DNA of 64,000 bases from Streptomyces cellulosae (GCF_000721105.1 NZ_JOEV01000011.1:1-64000), one strand, 5' to 3'; counted from the stretch's first letter, positions 8,505-19,689 are shown. The notes: generated by a model from the letters alone, not told the origin. Numbers and translations are program-made.

Positions 8505-9485
8505 GTGACCGGGATCAAGACGACCGGCGAGAAGAAGATGATGTTCTTCTCCGGCCGCGCCCACCCCGAGCTTGCCAAGGAGGTCGCCCAGCAGTTGGGT
8601 GTCGGGGTCGTCCCGACGAAGGCCTTCGACTTCGCGAACGGGGAGATCTACGTCCGTTATCAGGAGTCGGCGCGTGGTGCGGACTGTTTTGTGATTCAGA
8701 GCCATACGGCTCCGATCAATCAGTGGATCATGGAGCAGTTGATCATGATCGACGCGTTGAAGCGTGCGTCGGCTCGTTCCATCACTGTCATCGTGCCGTT
8801 CTACGGTTACGCGCGGCAGGACAAGAAGCACCGTGGGCGTGAACCGATCTCGGCGCGTCTGATCGCGGACCTGATGAAGACGGCGGGTGCGCACCGCATC
8901 CTGACCGTGGATCTGCACACGGATCAGATCCAGGGTTTCTTCGACGGTCCGGTGGATCATCTCTTCGCCCTTCCTCTCCTCGCGGACTACGTGGGCAGGA
9001 AGGTCGACAAGGACAAGCTGACGGTCGTGTCCCCGGACGCGGGCCGGGTGCGGGTCGCGGACCGCTGGTGTGACCGGCTGGGCGCGCCGCTGGCGATCGT
9101 GCACAAGCGGCGTGACAAGGACGTGGCGAACCAGGTGACCGTCCACGAGGTCGTGGGTGAGGTCAAGGGCCGGGTGTGTGTGCTGGTCGACGACATGATC
9201 GACACGGGTGGCACGATCTGCGCGGCTGCGGACGCGTTGTTCGCGCACGGTGCGGAGGACGTCATCGTGACGGCGACGCACGGTGTGCTGTCGGGTCCGG
9301 CGGCGGATCGGCTGAAGAACTCGCGGGTGAGCGAGTTCATTTTCACGGACACGCTGCCGACGCCGGGTGAGCTGGGTGCGGACCTGGACAAGATCAAGGT
9401 GCTGTCGATCGCGCCGACGATCGCGAGTGCGGTGCGTGAGGTGTTCGAGGACGGTTCGGTGACGAGCCTCTTCGACGAGCAGTAG
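8505..9485 (+). CDS. prs: Ribose-phosphate pyrophosphokinase (PRPP synthetase)
   Basis: A 326-residue enzyme making PRPP from ribose-5-phosphate and ATP for nucleotide, histidine and tryptophan synthesis. Recognisable parts are FSGRAHPELAKEVAQQLGV at the N-terminus, YARQDKKHRGREPISARL (ATP-binding flexible loop), the metal site DLHTDQIQGFFDGPVDHLFA, and the PRPP-binding loop VLVDDMIDTGGTI near residue 230. The GTG start at 8505 follows GAGGAGAC. It is 133 bases downstream of glmU and is probably in the same transcription unit or close to it. Its stop codon lies at the start of a short tandem repeat. Confidence 0.97.
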   Translation: MTGIKTTGEKKMMFFSGRAHPELAKEVAQQLGVGVVPTKAFDFANGEIYVRYQESARGADCFVIQSHTAPINQWIMEQLIMIDALKRASARSITVIVPFYGYARQDKKHRGREPISARLIADLMKTAGAHRILTVDLHTDQIQGFFDGPVDHLFALPLLADYVGRKVDKDKLTVVSPDAGRVRVADRWCDRLGAPLAIVHKRRDKDVANQVTVHEVVGEVKGRVCVLVDDMIDTGGTICAAADALFAHGAEDVIVTATHGVLSGPAADRLKNSRVSEFIFTDTLPTPGELGADLDKIKVLSIAPTIASAVREVFEDGSVTSLFDEQ

Positions 9486-9540
9486 TCGACCCGAGCAGTA
9501 GTCGACAAGCGGTTGTCGACAAGCGGTAGTCGACAAGCGG
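9483..9540 (+). repeat. 14-16 bp tandem repeat at the prs stop codon
   Basis: About four imperfect copies based on GTAGTCGACAAGCGG run from the prs stop codon (TAG at 9483) downstream. Each copy has a GTCGAC core. The first copies repeat the last codons of prs (GAGCAGTAGTCGAC), so the array seems to have grown by slippage out of the gene's 3' end. Confidence 0.85.
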
Positions 9541-9554
9541 CGAAGATCCTTTTG

Positions 9555-9612
9555 GGTACGGCCTCCCCCTCCGAGTAGACTGCTGAAGTTGCTCGGCGAG
9601 GGAGGCCGTACC
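9555..9612 (+). terminator. Large hairpin between prs and rplY
   Basis: A perfect 13-bp stem, GGTACGGCCTCCC (9555-9567) with GGGAGGCCGTACC (9600-9612), encloses a 32-base loop that holds a second stem CCGAG/CTCGG. It is too large for a simple intrinsic terminator and has no T-run. It could end prs transcripts or be a structured leader of rplY. Confidence 0.55.
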
Positions 9613-9710
9613 TGTGCGGTACGGCTGTCCGTTATCGACGCGCTCTTCGTAGCAGGCCGTTCGTGGCCGGGTGACCACGTCCGTTCCTGGTTCTACGAGG
9701 AGTGATCCAT

Positions 9711-10304
9711 ATGTCCGAGGTAAAGCTCACGGCGACGACCCGTACCGAGTTCGGCAAGGGTGCGGCCCGTCGTATCCGTCGTGACAGCAAGGTTCCCGGT
9801 GTGCTGTACGGCCACGGTTCCGACCCGCTGCACCTGACGCTTCCCGGTCACGAGCTGCTGCTGGCGCTGCGTACGCCGAACGTTCTGATCGCGCTGGACA
9901 TCGACGGTGAGTCGAACGAGCTGGCGATCCCGAAGTCGGTGCAGCGTGACCCGATCAAGGGTTTCCTGGAGCACGTGGACCTGCAGCTGGTCACGCGTGG
10001 CGAGAAGGTCAACGTCGAGATCTACGTGCACACCGAGGGTGACCTGGCTCCCGGCGCCTTCCTGCTGGAGCACGTTCTGAACGCGCTGCCGGTCGAGGCC
10101 GAGGCCACGCACATCCCGGAGTCCGTCACGGTCTCCATCGAGGGTCTGTCGGCCGGTGACTCGATCCTCGCCAAGGACATTCCGCTGCCGTCGGGCACCA
10201 AGCTGGGCGTGGACGGCGACACCGTCGTCCTGCAGGTTCTGGCCGCGCAGGCCGAGGAGGCCGCCGGCGAGGACTCCGAGGGCGCAGAGTCCACCGAGGC
10301 CTGA
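9711..10304 (+). CDS. rplY: Ribosomal protein L25, general stress (CTC/TL5) form
   Basis: A 197-residue protein of the long CTC/TL5 class of L25, which binds 5S rRNA. The N-terminal domain has the family features RTEFGKGAARRIRRDSKVPGV and LYGHGSDPLHLTLPGHELL. The C-terminal TL5 domain includes DPIKGFLEHVDLQLV and EATHIPESVTVSIEGLSAGD. The tail is acidic and Ala-rich (AAGEDSEGAES). The ATG at 9711 is chosen because GAGGAG stands 7 bases upstream. It lies between prs and pth in the order usual for this chromosomal region and probably has its own promoter in the long leader. Confidence 0.96.
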   Translation: MSEVKLTATTRTEFGKGAARRIRRDSKVPGVLYGHGSDPLHLTLPGHELLLALRTPNVLIALDIDGESNELAIPKSVQRDPIKGFLEHVDLQLVTRGEKVNVEIYVHTEGDLAPGAFLLEHVLNALPVEAEATHIPESVTVSIEGLSAGDSILAKDIPLPSGTKLGVDGDTVVLQVLAAQAEEAAGEDSEGAESTEA

Positions 10305-10354
10305 TCCTCACCCGTGCGGTGATCGAGGTCTGATCCTCACCGTCGTCGTTCTGT

Positions 10355-10385
10355 CAGCCGCTGTTCCCTCCGGGGGCAGCGGCTG
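10355..10385 (+). terminator. Hairpin between rplY and pth
   Basis: A 9-bp perfect stem, CAGCCGCTG (10355-10363) with CAGCGGCTG (10377-10385), lies between rplY and pth, 17 bases before the pth start. It may attenuate read-through. A direct repeat TCTGATCCTCACC-like sequence precedes it (near 10303 and 10329). Confidence 0.5.
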
Positions 10386-10402
10386 GCGCGTATCAAGGAG
10401 AC

Positions 10403-11005
10403 ATGGACGTGACGACCGATGCCAACGTGCCCTGGCTGATCGTGGGGCTGGGCAATCCGGGGCCCGAGTACGCGGGCAATCGGCACAACGTCGGCTTCAT
10501 GGTGGCCGATCTGCTCGCGGAGCGGATGGGGGGCCGGTTCAAGCGGGCGGGCAGGGCGCAGGCGCAGTTGGTGGAGGGGCGGATCGGGCCGCCGGGTCCG
10601 GGGAACCGGCGGGTGGTGCTGGCGAAGCCGATGTCCTACATGAACCTGTCGGGTGGGCCGGTGAACGCGCTCCGGGATTTCTACAAGGTGCCGGTGGAGC
10701 GGGTGGTGGCGGTTCATGACGAGTTGGACATCGATTTCGGGACGTTGCGGTTGAAGCTCGGTGGTGGGGACAACGGGCACAACGGGCTGAAGTCGATGAC
10801 GAAGGTGATGGGTGCGGAGTATCACCGGGTGCGGTTCGGGATCGGGCGGCCTCCGGGTCGTATGCAGGTGGCGGACTTCGTGTTGAAGGACTTCTCGTCG
10901 GCGGAGCGCAAGGAGTTGGACTACTTCGTGGACCGGGCGTCGGATGCGGTGGAGGCTCTGGTGATCGAGGGTCTGGAGCGGGCGCAGAGTACGTACAACT
11001 CGTGA
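10403..11005 (+). CDS. pth: Peptidyl-tRNA hydrolase
   Basis: A 200-residue Pth enzyme that recycles peptidyl-tRNA dropped by ribosomes. The key motifs are [20 protein letters not shown] at the N-terminus (with the catalytic His in RHNVG), [33 protein letters not shown], and [11 protein letters not shown]. The length and motif spacing are normal. The start at 10403 follows CAAGGAGAC. It is downstream of rplY, a pairing conserved in many bacteria. Confidence 0.97.
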   Translation: MDVTTDANVPWLIVGLGNPGPEYAGNRHNVGFMVADLLAERMGGRFKRAGRAQAQLVEGRIGPPGPGNRRVVLAKPMSYMNLSGGPVNALRDFYKVPVERVVAVHDELDIDFGTLRLKLGGGDNGHNGLKSMTKVMGAEYHRVRFGIGRPPGRMQVADFVLKDFSSAERKELDYFVDRASDAVEALVIEGLERAQSTYNS

Positions 11006-11045
11006 CGTGTCGCCCTGGTCGGCCGGGCGAAGTTGACCGACCGCA

Positions 11046-11561
11046 GTGGCATGGCCAATGATCCCGGCCATGCCTGCCACTGCCCCCTCTTCCCGTCGGA
11101 CCTCGGTCGTCGCGCTGCGGTTCGGGCGGCTGGTGTCGATGGGGGCGGTCGTGGCGCTGATTCTGATCGCCGGTGTGTGGGCGTCCTGGGGTTCGGCTCA
11201 GCATGTGATGCTCACCAAGGGGCGGGAGCGGGGCACGGTCCATCTGACGCGGTGCGCGGGGGATGTCTGTACGGGGCCGTACACGCCGGTGTCGGTGGGT
11301 TCGCGGGCCCGTCGGAGCGTGGTCATCGAGCGTACGGTCGCGGTGCGCAAGGGTGAGACGTACGACGTGATCGTGAAGCCCGGCAGTGATGACGTGGTGC
11401 GGTCGGGTCCGGCCGGGGTGCTGTACGCGTGGGTGCCGATGGGTGGTGCGCTGTTGCTGGCGTCGGTGGTGGTCGCGGGCGGGCTCAGGCGGACGCGGGT
11501 GGCGTGGGTGATGGCGGGGGCGGGAGTTGTCCTGCTCACGGTCACTTTTGTCGCGGTCTGA
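11046..11561 (+). CDS. Small membrane protein of unknown function
   Basis: Up to 171 residues. The first hydrophobic segment is near residues 30-48 (LVSMGAVVALILIAGVW). An extracytoplasmic region of about 75 residues follows, containing two cysteines (RCAGDVC) that could form a disulfide. Two more hydrophobic segments lie at the C-terminus (WVPMGGALLLASVVVAGGL and WVMAGAGVVLLTVTFVAV). I do not recognise the family. The ATG at 11070 is an equally possible start; no strong ribosome site marks either. It follows pth by 40 bases and may be transcribed with it. Confidence 0.65.
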   Translation: MAWPMIPAMPATAPSSRRTSVVALRFGRLVSMGAVVALILIAGVWASWGSAQHVMLTKGRERGTVHLTRCAGDVCTGPYTPVSVGSRARRSVVIERTVAVRKGETYDVIVKPGSDDVVRSGPAGVLYAWVPMGGALLLASVVVAGGLRRTRVAWVMAGAGVVLLTVTFVAV

Positions 11562-11697
11562 GGGGCTTCGGCGGTCTCGGTTTCGGCGGCCGGACTGTTC
11601 GTTCCCTGTTCGTGATTGACCTAGGGTCAGTCCGGGCTGGAAGCTGAGCCGCCCCCTCCACATCTTCCCGTTCGACATCTCGAAGATGGACTGCCCC

Positions 11698-12420
11698 ATG
11701 CGTAGCCTCATCCGCGCCGGTGCCCTGTGCTCCGTCGCCTCGGCCGTCTTGATGGTCGCCCCCTCCGCGTACGCCACTCCTCCTGGTGACAACGGCACCG
11801 TGAAGATCCACGATGCCAAGACCGGCGAGGAGCTCCGCAAGAACGAGCCGCACGTCTGCACCTTCTACCTCGACGCCTTCGGTTTTGACGCCACGCAGGA
11901 GGTCGACTGGCACATCGAGGCCTGGGCCCCGACGGCCGACGTCAAGGGCGAGACCGTGAAGTCCGGCGAGATCACGCTGGGCGCCGACGGTCACGGCCGT
12001 ACGAACGACCTGTCGCTGCCCGACGGGCACTACAAGCTGTTCTGGAACTTCGAGGGTGAGAACGGGTCCGCCAAGCACAAGGTCTTCTGGACCGACTGCG
12101 AGGACGGCGGTGACGGCGGCGGTTCGACGCCGTCCGGTTCTCCGTCTGGTTCTCCGTCCGGTTCGCCTTCGGGTTCGCCGTCCGCGTCGCCGAGTTCGTC
12201 CGCCGGCGAGTCGGCGGGTCCGTCCGCGTCGCCGAGCCCGGGCTCGTCCACCGGCGAGTCGGTGGACCCGTCGGCCTCGTCCTCCCCGTCCGTGCAGGGC
12301 ACCGGCGGCGGTGACCTCGCGGAGACCGGCAACGGTGCCCCGGTGGGCCTGCTGTCCGGCCTCGCGGCCGCGCTGCTCGCGGGGGGCGGTTACCTGGTGT
12401 TCCGTCGCCGTAGGGCCTGA
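11698..12420 (+). CDS. Sortase-anchored surface protein (LAETG)
   Basis: A 240-residue secreted protein. Residues 1-26 form a signal peptide ending PSAYA. A folded domain of about 115 residues follows, with two Cys (HVCTFYLDAFGFD and FWTDCEDGG), resembling small beta-sandwich domains of actinobacterial surface proteins. A long Ser/Pro/Gly linker (PSGSPSGSPSGSPSGS) then leads to a sorting signal: LAETG, a hydrophobic stretch and a RRRRA tail. LAxTG is the motif used by class E sortases of Streptomyces, so the protein is probably linked to peptidoglycan. Its ligand is unknown. The start at 11698 fits the signal peptide better than the ATG at 11686. Confidence 0.85.
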   Translation: MRSLIRAGALCSVASAVLMVAPSAYATPPGDNGTVKIHDAKTGEELRKNEPHVCTFYLDAFGFDATQEVDWHIEAWAPTADVKGETVKSGEITLGADGHGRTNDLSLPDGHYKLFWNFEGENGSAKHKVFWTDCEDGGDGGGSTPSGSPSGSPSGSPSGSPSASPSSSAGESAGPSASPSPGSSTGESVDPSASSSPSVQGTGGGDLAETGNGAPVGLLSGLAAALLAGGGYLVFRRRRA

Positions 12421-12438
12421 CCGGCCGCTTGACCGCAT

Positions 12439-12481
12439 GACAGTGCCCCCGAGCCCGTTCTCGAGGCTCGGGGGCACTGTC
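12439..12481. terminator. Bidirectional terminator between the surface protein gene and ppc
   Basis: A perfect 17-bp stem, GACAGTGCCCCCGAGCC (12439-12455) with its complement at 12465-12481, closes a 9-base loop. It sits between two convergent genes, where it can end transcription from both sides. Confidence 0.9.
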
Positions 12482-12497
12482 GTGTGCGCGGGTCGGC

Positions 12498-15239
<2,742 letters not shown>

Positions 15240-15439
15240 AGGTGCGGCTCCTTGCAGTGTTGAAGCTCGTCTGGGAGGGAACCCGGAGGGCGGCCTCGGG
15301 CGGCGGGGTGCCGCATACGGGGCTGGGCAGCCGGGAAGGATGGTGAGCGGACCGCGCTGTCCGACCGACACAAGGATAGGTGTCTGCAGGGACGCGCAGG
15401 CTGGCGGCCTCTTGCCGCCGGACCGAGCGCTGCCATACT

Positions 15440-15466
15440 TACGATGCCGTAGGTTACGGAACCGTA
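15440..15466. promoter_or_regulatory. Paired TetR-type operator upstream of the desaturase operon
   Basis: Two adjacent palindromes, TACGATGCCGTA (15440-15451, imperfect) and TACGGAACCGTA (15455-15466, perfect arms), lie 15 bp apart centre to centre. A looser copy starts at 15472. Their position about 70-90 bases before the desaturase start, with a TetR gene in the same operon, suggests autoregulation by that repressor. Confidence 0.65.
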
Positions 15467-15533
15467 GGAAGTACGGCGCGGTTCCGTCGATCCGGCATCT
15501 GCCTGAATCCAAGAGACCCCACAGGGGACGCGC

Positions 15534-16544
15534 ATGACCTCAAGCTCCGACGTGATCGAAGACCCTCCCAAGGCGACCGACGACATCCCCGCGCACTCCG
15601 CCACCCTGGGTGGCGAGCAGAAGCGTTCGATCGAGCAGATCACGCTGCTGCTCTTCATCACCGTCCCGTTCCTCGCGCTGCTGGCGGCGGTGCCGCTGGC
15701 GTGGGGCTGGGGGGTGAGCTGGCTGGATCTCGGCCTGCTGGTCTTCTTCTACTACCTGGGCTGTCACGGCATCACGATCGGTTTCCACCGCTACTTCACG
15801 CACGGTTCCTTCAAGGCCAGGCGGCCGCTGCGGATCGCGCTCGCGATCATGGGATCGATGGCGGTGGAAGGGCCGCTGGTGCGGTGGGTGGCCGACCATC
15901 GCAAGCACCACAAGTTCTCCGACGCGGAGGGTGACCCGCATTCGCCGTGGCGGTTCGGCGAGACGGTTCCGGCGCTGATGAAGGGCCTGTGGTGGGCGCA
16001 CATCGGCTGGATGTTCGACGAGGAGCAGACTCCGCAGGACAAGTACGCGCCGGATCTGATCAAGGACAAGGCGATCAGGACGATCTCGCGGCACTTCATC
16101 TACTGGACGATGTTGTCGCTGGCCCTCCCGGCGGTGATCGGTGGTCTGGTGACGATGTCCTGGTGGGGCGCGTTCACCGGTTTCTTCTGGGGTTCGCTGG
16201 TGCGGGTGGCCCTGCTGCATCACGTGACCTGGTCGATCAACTCGATCTGTCACGCGGTGGGCAAGCGCCCGTTCAAGTCGCGGGACCGCTCCGGCAACGT
16301 GTGGTGGCTGGCGGTCCTGTCCTGCGGCGAGTCCTGGCACAACCTGCACCACGCCGACCCGACGTCGGCGCGGCACGGGGTGGAGCGGGGGCAGCTGGAT
16401 TCCTCGGCGCGGCTGATCCGCTGGTTCGAGTGGTGCGGGTGGGCGTACGACGTGCGCTGGCCGTCACGCTCGCGTATCGATTCGCGACGGAAAACGGGTG
16501 AGGAGGCTTCCCGACGCAAGAGGGAGACGGCCGAGGCGGCATGA
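15534..16544 (+). CDS. Acyl-CoA desaturase (delta-9 fatty acid desaturase type)
   Basis: A 336-residue integral membrane di-iron desaturase that should place a double bond in fatty acyl chains and tune membrane fluidity. All three histidine boxes are present: HRYFTH (in [11 protein letters not shown]), HRKHH (in [10 protein letters not shown]) and HNLHH (in [10 protein letters not shown]). Hydrophobic segments lie at about residues 38-85 and 190-230. The tail is basic ([20 protein letters not shown]). The ATG at 15534 follows AGGGGAC. Its stop overlaps the start of a TetR gene (ATGA), so the two are translationally coupled and probably share the palindromic operator upstream. Confidence 0.92.
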   Translation: MTSSSDVIEDPPKATDDIPAHSATLGGEQKRSIEQITLLLFITVPFLALLAAVPLAWGWGVSWLDLGLLVFFYYLGCHGITIGFHRYFTHGSFKARRPLRIALAIMGSMAVEGPLVRWVADHRKHHKFSDAEGDPHSPWRFGETVPALMKGLWWAHIGWMFDEEQTPQDKYAPDLIKDKAIRTISRHFIYWTMLSLALPAVIGGLVTMSWWGAFTGFFWGSLVRVALLHHVTWSINSICHAVGKRPFKSRDRSGNVWWLAVLSCGESWHNLHHADPTSARHGVERGQLDSSARLIRWFEWCGWAYDVRWPSRSRIDSRRKTGEEASRRKRETAEAA

Positions 16545-17218
16545 TTGACGCCGTGGCGACCGACTCCAGCAGCACCCCGAGCAATGAGAAGCCGCGGCGT
16601 GCGCGTCGCACCCGGATGACCGGTGCCGAGCGCCGTCAGCAGCTGCTGGAAGTCGGTCGCACCCTGTTCGCGACGAAGGGTTTCGAGGGCACGTCGGTGG
16701 AGGAGATCGCGGCGAAGGCCGGGGTGTCGAAGCCGGTGGTGTACGAGCACTTCGGCGGCAAGGAGGGGCTGTACGCGGTCGTGGTGGACCGTGAGATGGG
16801 CCGGCTGCTGGACATGGTGACGAGTTCCCTCACGGCCGGTCACCCTCGCGAACTGTGCGAACAGGCGGCGTTCGCGCTGCTGGACTACATCGAGGAGTAC
16901 ACGGACGGTTTCCGGATCCTGGTCCGTGACTCCCCCATCCCCCAGTCGACGGGGACTTTCGCCTCTCTCATCTCGGACATCGCGACCCAGGTGGAGGACA
17001 TCCTGGGCCGCGAGTTCAAGAGCCGCGGCTTCGATCCCAAGCTGGCCCCGCTGTACGCGCAGGCCCTGGTCGGCATGGTCGCGCTGACCGGTCAGTGGTG
17101 GCTGGACGTGCGCCGCCCGAAGAAGTCCGAGGTCGCCGCTCACCTGGTGAATCTGGCGTGGCACGGGCTGGACGGCCTGGAGGCGAAGCCGCACTTGATA
17201 GGGCGGCGGAAGAGCTGA
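16541..17218 (+). CDS. TetR-family repressor of the desaturase operon
   Basis: A 225-residue regulator. The N-terminal TetR helix-turn-helix is clear: ERRQQLLEVGRTLFATKGFE, then GTSVEEIAAKAGVSKPVVYE, then HFGGKEGLYAVV. The C-terminal ligand domain ends in a basic tail. Its ATG overlaps the desaturase stop codon. Coupled desaturase/TetR pairs elsewhere sense acyl-CoA or fatty acid saturation, so this protein most likely controls its own operon through the two TACGG..CCGTA palindromes before 15534. The inducer is inferred, not shown. Confidence 0.9.
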   Translation: MIDAVATDSSSTPSNEKPRRARRTRMTGAERRQQLLEVGRTLFATKGFEGTSVEEIAAKAGVSKPVVYEHFGGKEGLYAVVVDREMGRLLDMVTSSLTAGHPRELCEQAAFALLDYIEEYTDGFRILVRDSPIPQSTGTFASLISDIATQVEDILGREFKSRGFDPKLAPLYAQALVGMVALTGQWWLDVRRPKKSEVAAHLVNLAWHGLDGLEAKPHLIGRRKS

Positions 17219-17303
17219 TGTGGTCACTCTTTGTGATGACGCCAGCGGATTCCGCCCGCTACCGTGGTGCCGCAGGCCGAGAATCCCGTCCATGGGAGGA
17301 ACC

Positions 17304-17906
17304 ATGACCGCCGAGCCGACCGCCAAGCACGGCTGCCGCTGGCCGGTGCCGCCGCAGGACGGGTACACCGTGGACGACCTGTTTACGCTGCCTGACCTCC
17401 CGCCGCACACCGAGCTGATCGACGGGAGCCTTGTCTTCGTGAGTCCGCAGCGGATTTTCCACAGCCGCATGATCGACCTTCTGGTGGCCGGCCTGCGTGG
17501 CGTGGTCCCGGAGCAGCTGAAGGTCCTTTGTGAGATGACCGTCGTCCTGGACCGGCGCAACGGCCCCGAGCCCGACGTGTCCGTCGTCCGTGCCGAGGCC
17601 GTCACCGGCCTGGAGCAGACCCGGTTCGAGGCCGCCGACGTGCTGCTCGCCGTGGAGGTCGTCTCCCCGGACTCCGAGGCCCGCGACCGGGACACCAAGC
17701 CGCACAAGTACGCCGCCGCCGGCATCCCCCACTTCTGGCTGGTGGAGATGGCCGGAGAGAGCCGGCACCCCGTGGTGCGGGTCTACGAGCTCGACCCGGT
17801 GTCGAAGACGTACGCGCTGACCGGCATCCACCACGACCGGCTCAAGCTCGGCGTCCCCTACGACGTCGACCTCGACATCACGCTGGACGCGCTCAAGGAG
17901 CTGTGA
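17304..17906 (+). CDS. Uma2-family (PD-(D/E)XK-like) putative endonuclease
   Basis: A 200-residue protein of the Uma2/DUF820 family, which is abundant in Streptomyces and cyanobacteria. Diagnostic blocks are TELIDGSLVFVSPQRIFHSR, GPEPDVSVVRAE, and LLAVEVVSPDSEARDRDTKP followed by HKYAAAGIPHFWLVE. The fold is that of restriction-like nucleases, but the biological role of these proteins is not established. The ATG at 17304 has a GGGAGGA site. The gene's end overlaps the convergent VOC gene by 14 bases. Confidence 0.85.
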   Translation: MTAEPTAKHGCRWPVPPQDGYTVDDLFTLPDLPPHTELIDGSLVFVSPQRIFHSRMIDLLVAGLRGVVPEQLKVLCEMTVVLDRRNGPEPDVSVVRAEAVTGLEQTRFEAADVLLAVEVVSPDSEARDRDTKPHKYAAAGIPHFWLVEMAGESRHPVVRVYELDPVSKTYALTGIHHDRLKLGVPYDVDLDITLDALKEL

Positions 17907-18261
17907 CCGGCTCCAGGAACTCCAGCCGGTTGCCCACCGGATCCTCCGAGTAGAAGCGGCGGTAGCCCGGCAGGGTGTCGTCCCAGGTGACCCGCGCTCC
18001 TCGTGCCTCCAACCGGGCCGCGTACGCCTCGATGTCCGTGACCCGCAGTCCGGGGTGGGCCTTCTTCGCCGCGCGGAAGTCCTCCTCCATACCCAGGTGG
18101 AGTTGCACCGCGCCCGCCTCGAACCAGCATCCGCCCCGCGCCGCGAGCACCGGCGGCTTGGGGATCTCCGTCATGCCGAGGACGTCGGCGTAGTACGCCC
18201 GCAGGCGGTCCTCGGAGCCCCGCGGGGCGGCCAGCTGGACATGGTCGACGGCGGTGATCAT
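17893..18261 (-). CDS. VOC (glyoxalase/dioxygenase superfamily) protein
   Basis: A 122-residue protein with one full VOC module pair: AVDHVQLAAPRGSEDRLRAY at the start, GCWFEAGAVQLHLG in the middle, and DPVGNRLEFLEPV at the end. The His of VDHVQL, the His of LHLG and the Glu of LEFLE are the usual metal ligands. The substrate is unknown. Its ATG shares a base with the stop of the upstream methyltransferase gene, so the two are translationally coupled. Confidence 0.85.
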   Translation of the reverse strand: MITAVDHVQLAAPRGSEDRLRAYYADVLGMTEIPKPPVLAARGGCWFEAGAVQLHLGMEEDFRAAKKAHPGLRVTDIEAYAARLEARGARVTWDDTLPGYRRFYSEDPVGNRLEFLEPVTAP

Positions 18262-19073
18262 CAGGCCTCCTTCCGTGCCACCACGAAGATGCGGCGGAAC
18301 GGGAACGGCGTGCCGTGGGCGCCGGCCGGATACGCCTCGCGCAGGGCCGCCCGGTACTCGGCGACGAACTCCTCCCGGGCCTGCGGATCGTCGGCGAGGG
18401 CGGTGAGGACGGGGCGCAGTCCGGTGCCCTTCACCCAGTCCAGTACCGGGTCCTCGCCTTCCAGGAGGTGGATGTACGTCGTCTCCCAGACGTCCGCCGA
18501 GCAGCCGAGGTCGGCGAGCTTCTCCAGGTAGCGCTGCGGGGAGTGGACGGCGTAGGCGTGGCGGAGGGTGTCGGACAGGCGTGCCTTCCACCGGGCGGTG
18601 TGGGTCAGTTCGCGCATCAGCACATGGCTCGGGGAGTCGAAGTTTCCCGGCACCTGGAAGGCGAAGGTGCCACCGGGCTTGAGCCCCGCCACCCAGGTGG
18701 CGAACCGCTCCACGTGCCCGGGGACCCATTGCAGCGTGGCATTGCTGATGATCAGGTCGTACGGCTCCGCGGGTGTCCAGGTCCTCGCGTCGGCGTGGGC
18801 GAAGTCGAGGTGGCCGCCGCCCGGGGTGGGGCCCTCGTGCTCGACGTGGGCCCGGTCGAGCATCTCGGGCGAGTTGTCGTAGCCGGTGACGCGGGCGGTG
18901 GACCAGCGGGCGGCGAGCAGGGTGGTGACGTTGCCGGGGCCGCAGCCGAGGTCGGCGATGCGGGGCGGGTCGGTGGGCAGGTCCGGGACGCGGGCGAGGA
19001 GGTCGGTGAAGGGGCGGGCACGGTGGCCGGCGTGGCGCAGGTACTGGGCGGGGTCCCAGGTGGGGGTGGGCAT
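18261..19073 (-). CDS. Trans-aconitate 2-methyltransferase-like SAM enzyme
   Basis: A 270-residue class I methyltransferase very like Tam. The start PTPTWDPAQYLRHAGHRARP and the block ARVPDLPTDPPRIADLGCGP contain the family's N-terminal signature and SAM-binding motif I; YDLIISNATLQWVPGHVE is motif IV. Tam methylates trans-aconitate, an inhibitor formed from cis-aconitate. The ATG at 19073 follows GAGGAGG. It lies divergent from a MarR gene; the intergenic palindromes may control both. Confidence 0.88.
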   Translation of the reverse strand: MPTPTWDPAQYLRHAGHRARPFTDLLARVPDLPTDPPRIADLGCGPGNVTTLLAARWSTARVTGYDNSPEMLDRAHVEHEGPTPGGGHLDFAHADARTWTPAEPYDLIISNATLQWVPGHVERFATWVAGLKPGGTFAFQVPGNFDSPSHVLMRELTHTARWKARLSDTLRHAYAVHSPQRYLEKLADLGCSADVWETTYIHLLEGEDPVLDWVKGTGLRPVLTALADDPQAREEFVAEYRAALREAYPAGAHGTPFPFRRIFVVARKEA

Positions 19074-19135
19074 GAGGCCTCCTCGGCGTTGATCGTCGAC
19101 AACGGGTCCACCCTGGCGCGAATCATCTCTCGCCG

Positions 19136-19163
19136 TCAAGAGTCTTGATGTCAAGAGACTTCA
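19136..19163. promoter_or_regulatory. MarR-type operator cluster
   Basis: Overlapping palindromes sit between the divergent methyltransferase and MarR genes: TCAAGAGTCTTGA (19136-19148), TCTTGATGTCAAGA (19143-19156, perfect 6-bp arms) and an imperfect copy at 19151-19163. The TCAAGA/TCTTGA half-site is typical of MarR binding, and the site lies 29-56 bases before the marR start. Confidence 0.7.
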
Positions 19164-19191
19164 CATCGACACAACCACTACACTGATCGTC

Positions 19192-19689
19192 ATGGAGGAC
19201 GAGGTCGATCGGCTGGTCGCAGCGTGGCGCCGGGAGCGCCCGGACCTCGACGTGGAGCCGCTGGAAGTGCTCAGCCGGGTGAGCAGACTCGCCCGGCATC
19301 TGGACCGGGCACGCCGGCTGGCGTTCGCGGAGCACGGTCTGGAGCCCTGGGAGTTCGACGTGCTGACCGCGCTCAGGCGCGCGGGATCCCCGTACCAGCT
19401 CTCACCTGGGCAGTTGCTGACGCAGACCCTGGTCACCTCGGGCACGATGACGAACCGTATCGACCGGCTGGCGAAGAAGGGCCTGGTGGAGCGGCTGCCC
19501 GACCCGAGCGACCGGCGCGGTGTGCTGGTGCGTCTCACCGAGGAGGGCCAGGAGCGCGCGGACCAGGCCCTGGCCGGGTTGCTGGACCAGGAACGCGCGA
19601 TCCTCGCGGAGCTGTCCCGGGCCCAGCGCGGTGAGCTGGCGGGGCTGCTACGCCAGCTGACCGCCCCTTTCGACAACATCCCCGGCTAG
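19192..19689 (+). CDS. MarR-family transcriptional regulator
   Basis: A 165-residue winged-helix regulator. The family core is LEPWEFDVLTALRRAGSPYQ, LTQTLVTSGTMTNRIDRL, and the wing KKGLVERLPDPSDRRGVLVR. Such proteins usually repress their own gene and a divergent partner until a small phenolic or other ligand binds. The divergent partner here is the trans-aconitate methyltransferase-like gene. Its last 42 bases overlap the convergent response regulator gene. No ribosome site is obvious before the ATG. Confidence 0.92.
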   Translation: MEDEVDRLVAAWRRERPDLDVEPLEVLSRVSRLARHLDRARRLAFAEHGLEPWEFDVLTALRRAGSPYQLSPGQLLTQTLVTSGTMTNRIDRLAKKGLVERLPDPSDRRGVLVRLTEEGQERADQALAGLLDQERAILAELSRAQRGELAGLLRQLTAPFDNIPG

